Positions 55,328-64,000 of a DNA stretch of 64,000 nucleotides are shown here, piece by piece (the first letter of the stretch is position 1; every line of letters begins with the position of its first letter). Origin of the DNA: Gammaproteobacteria bacterium Ga0074134 (GTDB lineage: Bacteria > Pseudomonadota > Gammaproteobacteria > Ga0077554 > Ga007554); assembly GCA_001464965.1 (NCBI GenBank), contig LNEJ01000060.1, positions 1-64,000 of the forward strand, given 5' to 3'. Both the position numbers and the translations under genes were made by a program. The notes beneath the pieces are model-generated. The model made no database searches. It was not told where the DNA came from and saw nothing but the letters and a program-made list of their open reading frames with translations.

Positions 55328-56353
55328 GTGGCTGTTCAATACCATTCCCCCGGTCTACCCCTCTCGGTGAGCGCGATAAGCGACCAGGACGAACGCCGTT
55401 TTCGGGTGATCCTGACATCGGTGCTGGCAGGCTTTCTGGTGATTTCGAGCGTCATCACTTTTATCCAGGTTCCAAAAATCACCCGGGAGCAAGCCGAGGA
55501 GGTGCCGCCACGGCTGGCCAAGCTGGTGCTTGAACGCAAGCAGCTCCCCCCTCCGGTTGCGAAGCCCTCGCCCGTAAAGCCACTAGCCGCAAAGCCGGAA
55601 CAAGCGCCCAAGCCGAAAGCGGAGCTAAAAATCAAGCCCCAGCCCGAGAAGAAAATCGAGCCTGTGCAAGTGGTCAAACAAGAGCCCGCGCCAATACCGG
55701 CACCGCTGCCCGCAGAGCCACCCAAGGTCAACATCGAAGCCGCGCGCAAGAAGGCGGCCAGCTCGGGCCTGCTGGCGTTGAGCAACGAGCTGGCGACATT
55801 GCGCGACAAGCCCGTCGTACCCAGCACTCAAGCGGACGAGAAACTTGTCCAGTCCACCAAGACCGAACCCTTTGTGCAGCGCTCAATGATCACTTCTGGC
55901 ACGGCTCGCGGGAGCGAGGGGATAAATACCGCCAGCGCCAGCCGCAACATCAGTGGTACGCAACTGGCGGAACGGACAACGACACGCGTCAACAACCCGC
56001 AACCCACGGCGCGCCCTGGCGAGACTGCGGCACCTAAAGCCGCCACGCAAAAAAGCGGCAGCTCGCGCACCGACGATGAAATTCAACTGGTTTTCGATAA
56101 GAACAAAGGGGCGCTGTATTCGCTGTATAACCGCGCGCTCCGGCAGGATCCATCGCTGCAAGGTAAGGTAGTGCTCAAGCTGACCATCGAACCCTCCGGA
56201 AAGGTCAGCGCTTGCGAGATAGTGTCCAGTGCGATGGACGCGCCCGAACTGATACAAAAGATCGTGGCGCGGGTATTGCTTTTCGACTTCGGAGCCAAGG
56301 AAGCCGCCACCACCGTGACCAAACTTCCCATCGATTTTTTGCCATCGTCGTGA
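55328..56353 (+). CDS. AgmX/PglI C-terminal-domain protein, TonB-like
   Basis: 341 residues. A transmembrane helix (VILTSVLAGFLVISSVITFI, about 27-48) follows a cytoplasmic start. Residues 70-135 are Pro/Lys-rich (VAKPSPVKPLAAKPEQAPKP), long enough to span the periplasm. The C-terminal part (DEIQLVFDKNKGALYSLYNR, VVLKLTIEPSGKVSACEIVS) matches the AgmX/PglI TonB-like domain. It should transmit the motor's force to the envelope partners. It ends the eight-gene series, 6 bp after the second ExbD-like gene. Confidence 0.9.
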   Translation: MAVQYHSPGLPLSVSAISDQDERRFRVILTSVLAGFLVISSVITFIQVPKITREQAEEVPPRLAKLVLERKQLPPPVAKPSPVKPLAAKPEQAPKPKAELKIKPQPEKKIEPVQVVKQEPAPIPAPLPAEPPKVNIEAARKKAASSGLLALSNELATLRDKPVVPSTQADEKLVQSTKTEPFVQRSMITSGTARGSEGINTASASRNISGTQLAERTTTRVNNPQPTARPGETAAPKAATQKSGSSRTDDEIQLVFDKNKGALYSLYNRALRQDPSLQGKVVLKLTIEPSGKVSACEIVSSAMDAPELIQKIVARVLLFDFGAKEAATTVTKLPIDFLPSS

Positions 56354-56487
56354 AAACGGCGGTTGGGCTGGCGGTACCGATTCTGGCGTCGTAAGTGCAG
56401 CGCCCGCCATGCCGCCCTGTCCTCATCCCGGAGCGGCGCAGCCCGAAGGGACGGGGCCGCCCTTTTATAAGCAAGCCCGGAACCACA

Positions 56488-57651
56488 CTACCCGCGATCA
56501 CCAAGCATCACATAATCCCGAACCCCCTCGCCGGTATACACCTGCGTAGGCCGGAAGATGCGGTTGTCGGCGAGTTGTTCGCGCCAGTGAGCGAGCCAGC
56601 CGGCGCAGCGCGAGATGGCGAAGATGGAGGTAAATTGATCGGCGGGGATACCCATTTCCGCATACAGAACCCCTGAGTAGAAGTCCACATTGGGATACAC
56701 GCCCTTGTGCGCCAACCGCTCGCGGCAGATCTCTTCCACCGCCAGGGCGGTTTCGAAGAGCGGGCTGACCTGGCCGCCTTTGTAGGCCGCCAGCTTTTCC
56801 ACCAATTTTTCCAGGATGACGGCACGCGGGTCTTTGACCTTGTATTCACGATGACCCATGCCCCAGATCTTGGCCTTGGCAGCGAGCTGTTTCTCCACCC
56901 ACGGCCGGGCGTTGTCCGGACTGCCGATATCCTCAAGCATTTCCACCACGCGCTGATTCGCGCCGCCATGCAAAGGGCCGGAGAGAGTGCCGATGGCGGC
57001 GGCGATGACACCATTGGGGGCGGCCAGCGTGGAGCCGGCCACCAGCGCGGCGAAGGTGGAGGCGTTGATGGTGTGCTCGGCATGCAGCACCAGGCAGGTA
57101 TCCATGATATCGGCATAGAATGGCTCGGGTTCTTTGCCGCTCAGCATATAAAGGAAATTTTCAGCATAAGTGAGATCCGTGCGTGGCGGCACCGGGTCGT
57201 AGCCATTGCGGATGTGCTCCCACATTGCCACCAGCGTCGCCATGCGCGCCAGGATCTTGACCGTCATGCTGTGCACGTAATCCAGGTCTTCGCGGATGTC
57301 GCGGCCCGTAAGGCCTTCGGGGCCTGGATAAAACATTCCCAGGCTGGCCACCGCCGTCTGGAGCATTTCCATCGGATGCCCGCTGGGCGGCAGGCTTTTC
57401 ATCATTTCGCGGATGTTGTATTTGACGCGCCGGTTGCCGCGCAATTGTTCGTCGAACTCGGCCAGCTCCCGGGCGGTGGGGAGGCGTCCGTCGAGCAGCA
57501 GTAATGAGGTTTCCTCGAAGGTGCTGTGTTCGGCAAGCGATTCGATAGGGTAACCGCGATACGCGAGCACGCCGCGCTCACCATCAATATAAGATATGTT
57601 TGATTTGGTGGCGGGGACGCCCTCCAAGCCAGGCAGATACTCGCTCATCAC
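56488..57651 (-). CDS. gltA: Citrate synthase
   Basis: 387 residues, the shorter form found also in methylcitrate synthases, so a 2-methylcitrate role cannot be excluded. The catalytic set is present: HAEHTINASTFAALV, GPLHGGANQRVVEML (catalytic His), WGMGHREYKVKDPRA and PNVDFYSGVLYAEMGIP (catalytic Asp). The start follows ATGAGCGAG-like coding; a tandem Met start (MM) leaves one codon uncertain. It opens the TCA cycle. It converges with the AgmX gene, and erpA lies upstream in the same direction. Confidence 0.9.
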   Translation of the reverse strand: MMSEYLPGLEGVPATKSNISYIDGERGVLAYRGYPIESLAEHSTFEETSLLLLDGRLPTARELAEFDEQLRGNRRVKYNIREMMKSLPPSGHPMEMLQTAVASLGMFYPGPEGLTGRDIREDLDYVHSMTVKILARMATLVAMWEHIRNGYDPVPPRTDLTYAENFLYMLSGKEPEPFYADIMDTCLVLHAEHTINASTFAALVAGSTLAAPNGVIAAAIGTLSGPLHGGANQRVVEMLEDIGSPDNARPWVEKQLAAKAKIWGMGHREYKVKDPRAVILEKLVEKLAAYKGGQVSPLFETALAVEEICRERLAHKGVYPNVDFYSGVLYAEMGIPADQFTSIFAISRCAGWLAHWREQLADNRIFRPTQVYTGEGVRDYVMLGDRG

Positions 57652-57701
57652 GCACCTTTTGCAGAAAAAATGACTAGAAAATCAAGAATAACAGAAAATA
57701 G

Positions 57702-57720
57702 GGAGGGGTAAACCCCTCCT
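57702..57720. terminator. Rho-independent terminator of erpA
   Basis: GGAGGGG and CCCCTCC pair around a TAAA loop, with AAAATAGG-side and TCTTTT-side runs. It lies just past the erpA stop (minus strand) and 50 bp before the citrate synthase start, so it separates the two. Confidence 0.85.
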
Positions 57721-57762
57721 CTTTTGGCAGGACGTGAGAAAAAAGCGGGTTAGTTCAGGAAA

Positions 57763-58116
57763 TTATACAGAGAACGACGATCCGCAACCGCATGTGGTGG
57801 TGGCGTTGGGATTGCGGATGACAAAATGCGCGCCTTCCAGTCCTTCGGTGTAGTCGATCTCGGCGCCCACGAGGTATTGATAGCTCATGGGATCTACCAG
57901 CAAGGTGACGCCGCCTTTCTCGACAAGGGTATCGCTCTCATCGACGCTTTCTTCAAATGTAAAACCATACTGGAAGCCGGAGCAGCCGCCGCCTGAGACA
58001 AAGACACGGAGCTTCAGGCTATCGTTTCCTTCCTCGATGATCAATTCTCTAACCTTGTTTACCGCGTTATCCGTGAAATTCAACAGGGCGGGGGTTTCAA
58101 TGGCAACTGCGTTCAT
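57763..58116 (-). CDS. erpA: Iron-sulfur cluster insertion protein ErpA
   Basis: 117 residues. The three cluster-binding cysteines are Cys45 ([11 protein letters not shown]), Cys109 and Cys111 (TTCGCGSSF), the A-type carrier pattern C-x63-C-G-C. The body ([40 protein letters not shown]) matches ErpA better than IscA or SufA. It delivers Fe-S clusters to targets such as IspG. Its own terminator follows, so it is monocistronic; YgiQ next to it also needs a cluster. Confidence 0.95.
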   Translation of the reverse strand: MNAVAIETPALLNFTDNAVNKVRELIIEEGNDSLKLRVFVSGGGCSGFQYGFTFEESVDESDTLVEKGGVTLLVDPMSYQYLVGAEIDYTEGLEGAHFVIRNPNATTTCGCGSSFSV

Positions 58117-58232
58117 GATGATCTCCAGTAAAACATAGGATTACTTGCGGTTTTTGACACTTAAACGGCAGGAATGGTTCGATTTTCCTGTTTGGCTTGC
58201 TGCATGTCAATAATCCGTCTAAGAGAGCGGAT

Positions 58233-60419
<2,187 letters not shown>

Positions 60420-60427
60420 TATAACTC

Positions 60428-60589
60428 AGAAATTATTCACGGTCTCGCTGAAGTGCGCATCGCGGCGTTAAAAATGGCCGAAAAATGCTCACATACCCCC
60501 TGTATGCTGCGCTTTTTCGGGCATTTTTGCCTAGCGCTGGGAACCCTTCGCTGCGCTCTTCCCTTGATCGAGACCGTGAACAGCTTCTC
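60428..60589. repeat. Long copy (about 162 bp) of the three-copy inverted-repeat element
   Basis: Arms include TTCACGGTCTCG (60436-60447) and CGAGACCGTGAA (60569-60580), 12 bp perfect. The interior matches the copy at 33194 closely, including CACATA, TGTATGCTGCGCTTTTTCGG and GGGAACCCTTCGCTGCGCTC. It fills the gap between the DUF455 stop and the ygiQ start on the minus strand, and may contain or influence the ygiQ promoter. Confidence 0.85.
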
Positions 60590-60594
60590 CGTCT

Positions 60595-61428
60595 TTATTC
60601 GCTTGCGCTGAAATCCTCCAGCATCACCATCTCCGCCTCACTGAACCCAGCCGCCAGCCGGGCGTTGCGATGGAATGGCGGGCGGAACTGGGGAGCGCTG
60701 TATTCGCGCAATAATTGACGGAACGTGGCGATGGGCTCGACCCCGCGCCGGGCGCAGAACCAGGCGTACCAGCGATTGCCGATGCGAACATGGCCGATCT
60801 CGTCGCGCAGGATGATTTCGAGAATCTCCACCGCCCTTTTGTCGCCGCACGAGGCCAGCTTGTGCATAATGGCGGGGGTGACATCCAGGCCACGCGCCTC
60901 CAGTACGCGCGGCACCAATGCCATGCGTACCAACGGGTCATGGGCGGTCTTCATGGCCATGTCCCACAAGCCATTGTGCGCAGTGAAATCCCCATAATCG
61001 AACCCGAGTGCGTGCAAATGATTGCGCAGCAGGGCGAAGTGGCAGGCCTCTTCCGCGGCGACCTGTAACCAGCCGTCATAAAATTCTTTCGGCAGACCCC
61101 GGAAGCGGTATGCCGCATCCAGCGCCAGATTGATAGCATTGAACTCGATGTGAGCAAGGGAGTGGATCAATGCCGCCCGACCTTCCAGCGTGGAGACCTT
61201 GCGCTGCTCTACTTCGCGCGCGGACACCAGCATGGGCCTATCCGGGCGGCCGGGCTCGTTAATGGGTTCGGGCGGCGCGTGGCCGTCCTCAAACACCAGG
61301 CGGCCTTGCCGCCAATCCGCCTCCAGCGCGGCAACCAGTGCGAGTTTGGCGTCAACATCGCGGGTGAGGAGGCAAGTTAATGCGCGGCGGAATAGATCTT
61401 CTGGCATAACGTGCTCAACATTCGGCAA
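60595..61428 (-). CDS. DUF455 ferritin-like protein
   Basis: 277 residues. [20 protein letters not shown] (near residue 90) and [20 protein letters not shown] (near 125) give two E-x-x-H pairs, and [20 protein letters not shown] (near 212) a third, the pattern of a ferritin-like di-metal helical bundle. No signal peptide. The reaction is not known; some relatives are compared with MiaE-type tRNA hydroxylases. It lies in the same direction as ygiQ, with the repeat element between, and is divergent from fbp. Confidence 0.88.
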   Translation of the reverse strand: MPNVEHVMPEDLFRRALTCLLTRDVDAKLALVAALEADWRQGRLVFEDGHAPPEPINEPGRPDRPMLVSAREVEQRKVSTLEGRAALIHSLAHIEFNAINLALDAAYRFRGLPKEFYDGWLQVAAEEACHFALLRNHLHALGFDYGDFTAHNGLWDMAMKTAHDPLVRMALVPRVLEARGLDVTPAIMHKLASCGDKRAVEILEIILRDEIGHVRIGNRWYAWFCARRGVEPIATFRQLLREYSAPQFRPPFHRNARLAAGFSEAEMVMLEDFSASE

Positions 61429-61511
61429 GCTTCTTTGATTTTACCTCCAAAAGCAAGGATAATAGGAAAAAATTCCCCCCACTTTTCAGACTAAGATTTA
61501 AGGAAACCACC

Positions 61512-62519
61512 ATGCAAAACGGCACTACCCTTAACCAGTTCCTTATCGAAGAGCAACGCCGCCTGGGTGGCACGGACAGCGATCTCCCAGCGCTGATCAA
61601 CGATATCGCTGTTGCGTGCAAGCGCTTGTCCTATGTAATCAGCCAGGGCGCATTGGTTGGCGTGCTGGGCAGCGCGGGCAGCGAGAACGTGCAGGGCGAA
61701 ACGCAGAAGAAACTGGATGTGCTCTCCAACGATATCGTGATTGAGGCCGCTCAGCGTGGCGGCTATCTTGCAGGCATGGCCTCGGAAGAAATGGACGACC
61801 TTTACCCCATCCCCGCTGAGTATCCGAAAGGCAAGTACCTGCTGATGTTCGATCCGTTGGATGGCTCCTCCAATATCGACGTCAATATCTCCGTCGGCAC
61901 CATCTTCTCCGTCCTGCGTTGCCCGGAAGGCGTCACCAATCCCGCCGTCGCTGATTTCATGCAGCCCGGTACCCAGCAGGTATGCGCCGGCTATGCGCTC
62001 TATGGCCCCTCCACCCTGCTGGTGCTGACCACCGGCCAGGGCGTCAACTGCTTCACATTGGATCACAACGTCGGCGAGTTCGTATTGACCCAGCCGAACA
62101 TGCGCATTCCCGAGGACACCCGTGAATTCGCTATCAACGCCTCGAATGCACGCTTCTGGGAAAAGCCCGTAAAGCGTTATGTCGACGAATGCCTGGCAGG
62201 CAAAGAAGGGCCGCGCAAAGAGAATTTCAACATGCGCTGGGTTGCCTCCATGGTTGCCGAAGTTCACCGCATCCTCACCCGCGGCGGCATCTTCATGTAC
62301 CCGCGCGACACGAAGGACCCTACCAAGGCCGGCAAGCTGCGCCTGATGTACGAGGCCAACCCCATGTCCTTCATCGTCGAGCAGGCAGGCGGAGCGAGCT
62401 CCACAGGCCGCGAACGTATCCAGGAAGTGCAACCCACCGGACTGCACCAGCGCGTCGCCGTGATTCTTGGTTCCAGGAACGAAGTCGAGCGCGTTGTGGC
62501 GTATCACAAAGAAGGTTGA
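61512..62519 (+). CDS. fbp: Fructose-1,6-bisphosphatase class 1
   Basis: 335 residues, full length. It hydrolyses fructose-1,6-bisphosphate in gluconeogenesis or the Calvin cycle. The metal-binding motif is [19 protein letters not shown] near residue 113-131, with Glu in [13 protein letters not shown] before it. The active-site [20 protein letters not shown] and the end [20 protein letters not shown] are also diagnostic. The start follows AAGGAAACCACC. It is followed by a terminator, so it is monocistronic. Confidence 0.96.
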   Translation: MQNGTTLNQFLIEEQRRLGGTDSDLPALINDIAVACKRLSYVISQGALVGVLGSAGSENVQGETQKKLDVLSNDIVIEAAQRGGYLAGMASEEMDDLYPIPAEYPKGKYLLMFDPLDGSSNIDVNISVGTIFSVLRCPEGVTNPAVADFMQPGTQQVCAGYALYGPSTLLVLTTGQGVNCFTLDHNVGEFVLTQPNMRIPEDTREFAINASNARFWEKPVKRYVDECLAGKEGPRKENFNMRWVASMVAEVHRILTRGGIFMYPRDTKDPTKAGKLRLMYEANPMSFIVEQAGGASSTGRERIQEVQPTGLHQRVAVILGSRNEVERVVAYHKEG

Positions 62520-62532
62520 TGTAATTTCACCG

Positions 62533-62568
62533 GAGGGGGCAGGGTGCGTCGCCCCCTTCTGTTTTTTC
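62533..62568 (+). terminator. Rho-independent terminator of fbp
   Basis: GGGGGC (62535-62540) pairs with GCCCCC (62551-62556), followed by TTCTGTTTTTT. It starts 13 bp after the fbp stop. Confidence 0.85.
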
Positions 62569-62584
62569 TCTGTTTTTTATAGCC

Positions 62585-62750
62585 TTAACCCGAATGTTTC
62601 ATAAATTTGCGCGCTCTCGCTGGTCTTTTGGCAGCCATGTGAATTTTGTTTAGTCGACTGTATGAATCATACGGCGCTCTTTCACAAAATTCCCCTATCA
62701 ATCAAAATCCTGCGCAATCATCGCGCGAATTTATGAAACATTCAGGTTAA
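62585..62750. mobile_element. 166-bp MITE-like element with 29-bp inverted repeats
   Basis: The ends 62585-62613 and 62722-62750 are inverted over 29 bp with about two mismatches (core GAATGTTTCATAAATT). Inside, GAATTTTGT pairs with ACAAAATTC and GTATG with CATAC, so the whole unit can fold. It has no coding frame. The TTAA at each outer edge could be a target duplication or part of the ends. The source transposase is not in the window. Confidence 0.8.
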
Positions 62751-62785
62751 ATTCATCCAGTTTGGGAATTTAAGAGGAAATCGCC

Positions 62786-62815
62786 TTGACAGGCACCTTC
62801 CATAGACGGTAAAGT
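62786..62815 (+). promoter_or_regulatory. tRNA promoter, GC-rich discriminator
   Basis: TTGACA (62786-62791), an 18-bp spacer and TAAAGT (62810-62815) precede the tRNA-Ala gene by 17 bp. The discriminator is GCGCG, the kind linked to stringent control of stable RNA. Assigned by position and consensus. Confidence 0.75.
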
Positions 62816-62832
62816 GCGCGTCTAATTTTTGA

Positions 62833-62908
<76 letters not shown>

Positions 62909-62953
62909 AACTTCAAAGATTAGTCTCACTGCCTTTTTGTTGAAGCCGTATAC

Positions 62954-63030
62954 GTCCCCATCGTCTAGCCGGCCTAGGACATCGCCCTTTCACGGCGGTA
63001 ACAGGGGTTCGAATCCCCTTGGGGACGCCA
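62954..63030 (+). tRNA. tRNA-Glu (anticodon TTC)
   Basis: Acceptor GTCCCCA/TGGGGAC, anticodon stem CGCC/GGCG around CTTTCAC giving TTC, T arm GGGGTTCGAATCCCC and an encoded CCA (63028-63030). Its 3' half is a common integration site; an integrase remnant follows within 130 bp. Confidence 0.95.
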
Positions 63031-63038
63031 TTTATATC

Positions 63039-63066
63039 AAAGGGTTAGAGAAATCTAGCCCTTTTT
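63039..63066 (+). terminator. Terminator of the tRNA operon
   Basis: AAAGGGTTAGA and TCTAGCCCTTT pair with one G-T around GAAA, followed by a T-rich run. It ends the Ala-Glu tRNA transcript 8 bp after the CCA. Confidence 0.85.
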
Positions 63067-63075
63067 CTTTTGCCC

Positions 63076-63096
63076 GTGCCAAACTGGTGCCAAACT
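63076..63096. repeat. Direct repeat GTGCCAAACT x2
   Basis: GTGCCAAACT occurs at 63076-63085 and 63087-63096, one base apart, between the tRNA terminator and the integrase remnant. Short repeats of this kind can be integrase arm-binding sites; this is a guess from position. Confidence 0.35.
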
Positions 63097-63173
63097 AGCG
63101 TTGTTGGCAAGGTGGGTGTGACAGCCAGCATCCGCTTTCATGCCGCCGGGTGTCATGAATCGTCCCCTTCCGG

Positions 63174-63486
63174 ATCACGTCCCTGGAAATCTCCACCGCT
63201 GGCGGCAAGCTATGGCGCTTTAAATACCGCTTTAACTCGAAAGAGAAACTTCTGGCCTTAGGCACATGCCCAGACGTGTCGCTTGCTACCGCTGGAGAGA
63301 AGCATGTTGCCTCATGCCGTGATCGAGCGACAGTTGGCCCACGGCGAGCGCAACAAGGTATCGGCGGCATACAACTATGCGGAATATCTGCCAGAACGGC
63401 GCAAGATGATGCAGCAATGGGCGGACTACCTGGACAAGTTGAAAGCGGGTGCGGACGTTATACCGCTGCACAGTCAGACCGCGTAA
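63174..63486 (+). pseudogene. Degenerate P4-type tyrosine integrase
   Basis: From about 63174 one frame encodes LEISTAGGKLWRFKYRFNSK then EKLLALGTCPDVSLATA, the N-terminal DUF4102 domain of P4-type integrases. Near 63300 the similarity moves to another frame: HAVIERQLAHGERNKVSAAY, then NYAEYLPERRKMMQQWADYL, the last 50 residues of such integrases. The whole catalytic core between them is deleted (an intact gene has about 400 codons). The order, orientation and position just past tRNA-Glu fit an old integration event. An ATG-initiated frame at 63283 covers only the C-terminal part. Confidence 0.88.
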
Positions 63487-63886
63487 TGTAAGCGCACCCC
63501 CGTCGGCACCAGCCTACCCCCATCCCCCACGATAGTTACAGCGTTACAAAACCGCCGTGGGCATACGTTTGGATCAACTGAAAGTTGAGACCTCCACACA
63601 GAATATGCTTCTTCAAAAACATGTTTTAAAAATATAATATTCAACAATATCTAATTGTTGTGTTATTTTTTGGATGATCTTGGACTTTTTATCCAAAACT
63701 GGACTCTCGTCTTTGATAAATAGCGTTGAAGCGTTATTTTCGGCCACCCTGTAGAGAGCTTTGCATAACATTATTAAGACGATAGGCGTATTAAGATGAG
63801 TTTAGATGTTACTGACACCTGTAGCCTACTAAACAATGCAATCCATGCCGTGGCTGAACTTAACCTTAACCGGAGAGTTCAGCACA
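63487..63886. other. 400-bp intergenic region, AT-rich right half
   Basis: No gene is recognised. The right half is markedly more AT-rich than the chromosomal genes to the left, which fits horizontally acquired DNA. A frame from 63796 runs open to the window end but overlaps the alpA-like gene in another frame and resembles nothing. Confidence 0.5.
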
Positions 63887-64000
63887 ATGAAAAATATAAC
63901 AAAAAATATACCAGAAGTTGGCTTTTTACGTTTAAACCAAGTACTTGCAATATTTCCCGTTGGAAAATCGACGTGGTGGGCTGGGGTCGCGTCCGGCAAA
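63887..64000 (+). CDS. AlpA-family phage regulator (partial, cut by the window end)
   Basis: The first 38 codons: MKNITKNIPEVGFLRLNQVL then AIFPVGKSTWWAGVASGK. GFLRLxQVLxxFPVxKSTWWAGVxSG is the typical helix-turn-helix start of AlpA-like prophage and island regulators, which activate excision genes. The start follows CGGAGAGTTCAGCACA. Together with the integrase remnant it suggests an integrated island continuing to the right. Confidence 0.9.
   Translation, partial: MKNITKNIPEVGFLRLNQVLAIFPVGKSTWWAGVASGK

Larger units (their letters stand above)
62520..62832. other. 313-bp intergenic region: terminator, MITE-like element, tRNA promoter
   Basis: The stretch between fbp and tRNA-Ala holds no gene. 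The fbp terminator, a 166-bp inverted-repeat element and the tRNA promoter account for nearly all of it; each is listed separately. Confidence 0.7.

Noticed and set aside
48110-56353. Reading the operon as Tol-Pal or a TonB uptake system
   Set aside because: There is no tolB, pal, ybgF or TonB-dependent receptor, and two ExbD genes with large TPR proteins do not fit either.
63796-64000. Frame MSLDVTDTCSLLNNA... open to the window end
   Set aside because: It overlaps the alpA-like start in another frame, has no ribosome site and no recognisable similarity.

Overview
The window reads as chromosome from a GC-rich proteobacterium, most likely a gammaproteobacterium with a sulfur-oxidising lifestyle. 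This is inference, with no database search behind it. The support is a complete type II secretion operon, ErpA, a DUF2782 protein beside polA, class I fructose-1,6-bisphosphatase, B12-dependent MetH, a PEP-CTERM protein and the homo-oligomeric ATP sulfurylase common in sulfur oxidisers and sulfate reducers.

Layout. 0.2-7.4 kb (minus): a probable six-gene operon of adaptor, RND pump, pirin, azoreductase, nitroreductase and DUF3047 protein, divergent from a LysR regulator; it looks like a redox/xenobiotic response module. 7.5-13 kb (plus): LysR, an FGE-fold protein, an RMD1/DUF155 membrane protein, a rhodanese-MoeB fusion and a YbaK-HDOD fusion. 13-16.3 kb: an alpha/beta hydrolase, a small Ala/Pro-rich lipoprotein, a DUF1499 protein and alanine dehydrogenase. 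16.3-27.8 kb (minus): gspCDEFGHIJKLMN, with gspD broken by a frameshift. 27.8-37.9 kb: a DUF1624 membrane protein, a LOG-family protein, DUF2782, polA, metH and a membrane zinc peptidase.

37.9-43.5 kb is accessory. It holds a REP-type (RAYT) transposase gene inside an 800-bp unit with perfect 25-bp terminal inverted repeats, a 154-bp internally deleted copy of that unit, two secreted proteins, a winged-helix protein and a Phd/ParE toxin-antitoxin pair. 43.6-47.9 kb: lipoproteins, sat, an ankyrin protein and a PfkB sugar kinase.

48.1-56.4 kb (plus) is the most interesting region. Eight co-directional genes encode a secreted protein, two TPR proteins (one a 1060-residue lipoprotein), a 91-residue secreted peptide, a TolQ/ExbB-like channel, two ExbD/TolR proteins and an AgmX/PglI TonB-like protein. 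Together they could form a proton-motive-force-driven, envelope-spanning machine related to the Agl-Glt gliding systems. 56.5-62.5 kb: citrate synthase, erpA, a YgiQ-type radical SAM protein, a DUF455 protein and fbp. 62.6-64 kb: a MITE-like element, tRNA-Ala and tRNA-Glu, a degenerate P4-type integrase and the start of an alpA-type regulator, which together suggest the edge of an island inserted beside tRNA-Glu.

Several small dispersed repeats thread through the window: a roughly 165-bp inverted-repeat element in three copies around polA and ygiQ, CCACAGAGGC-type inverted repeats, and the RAYT-associated ends.
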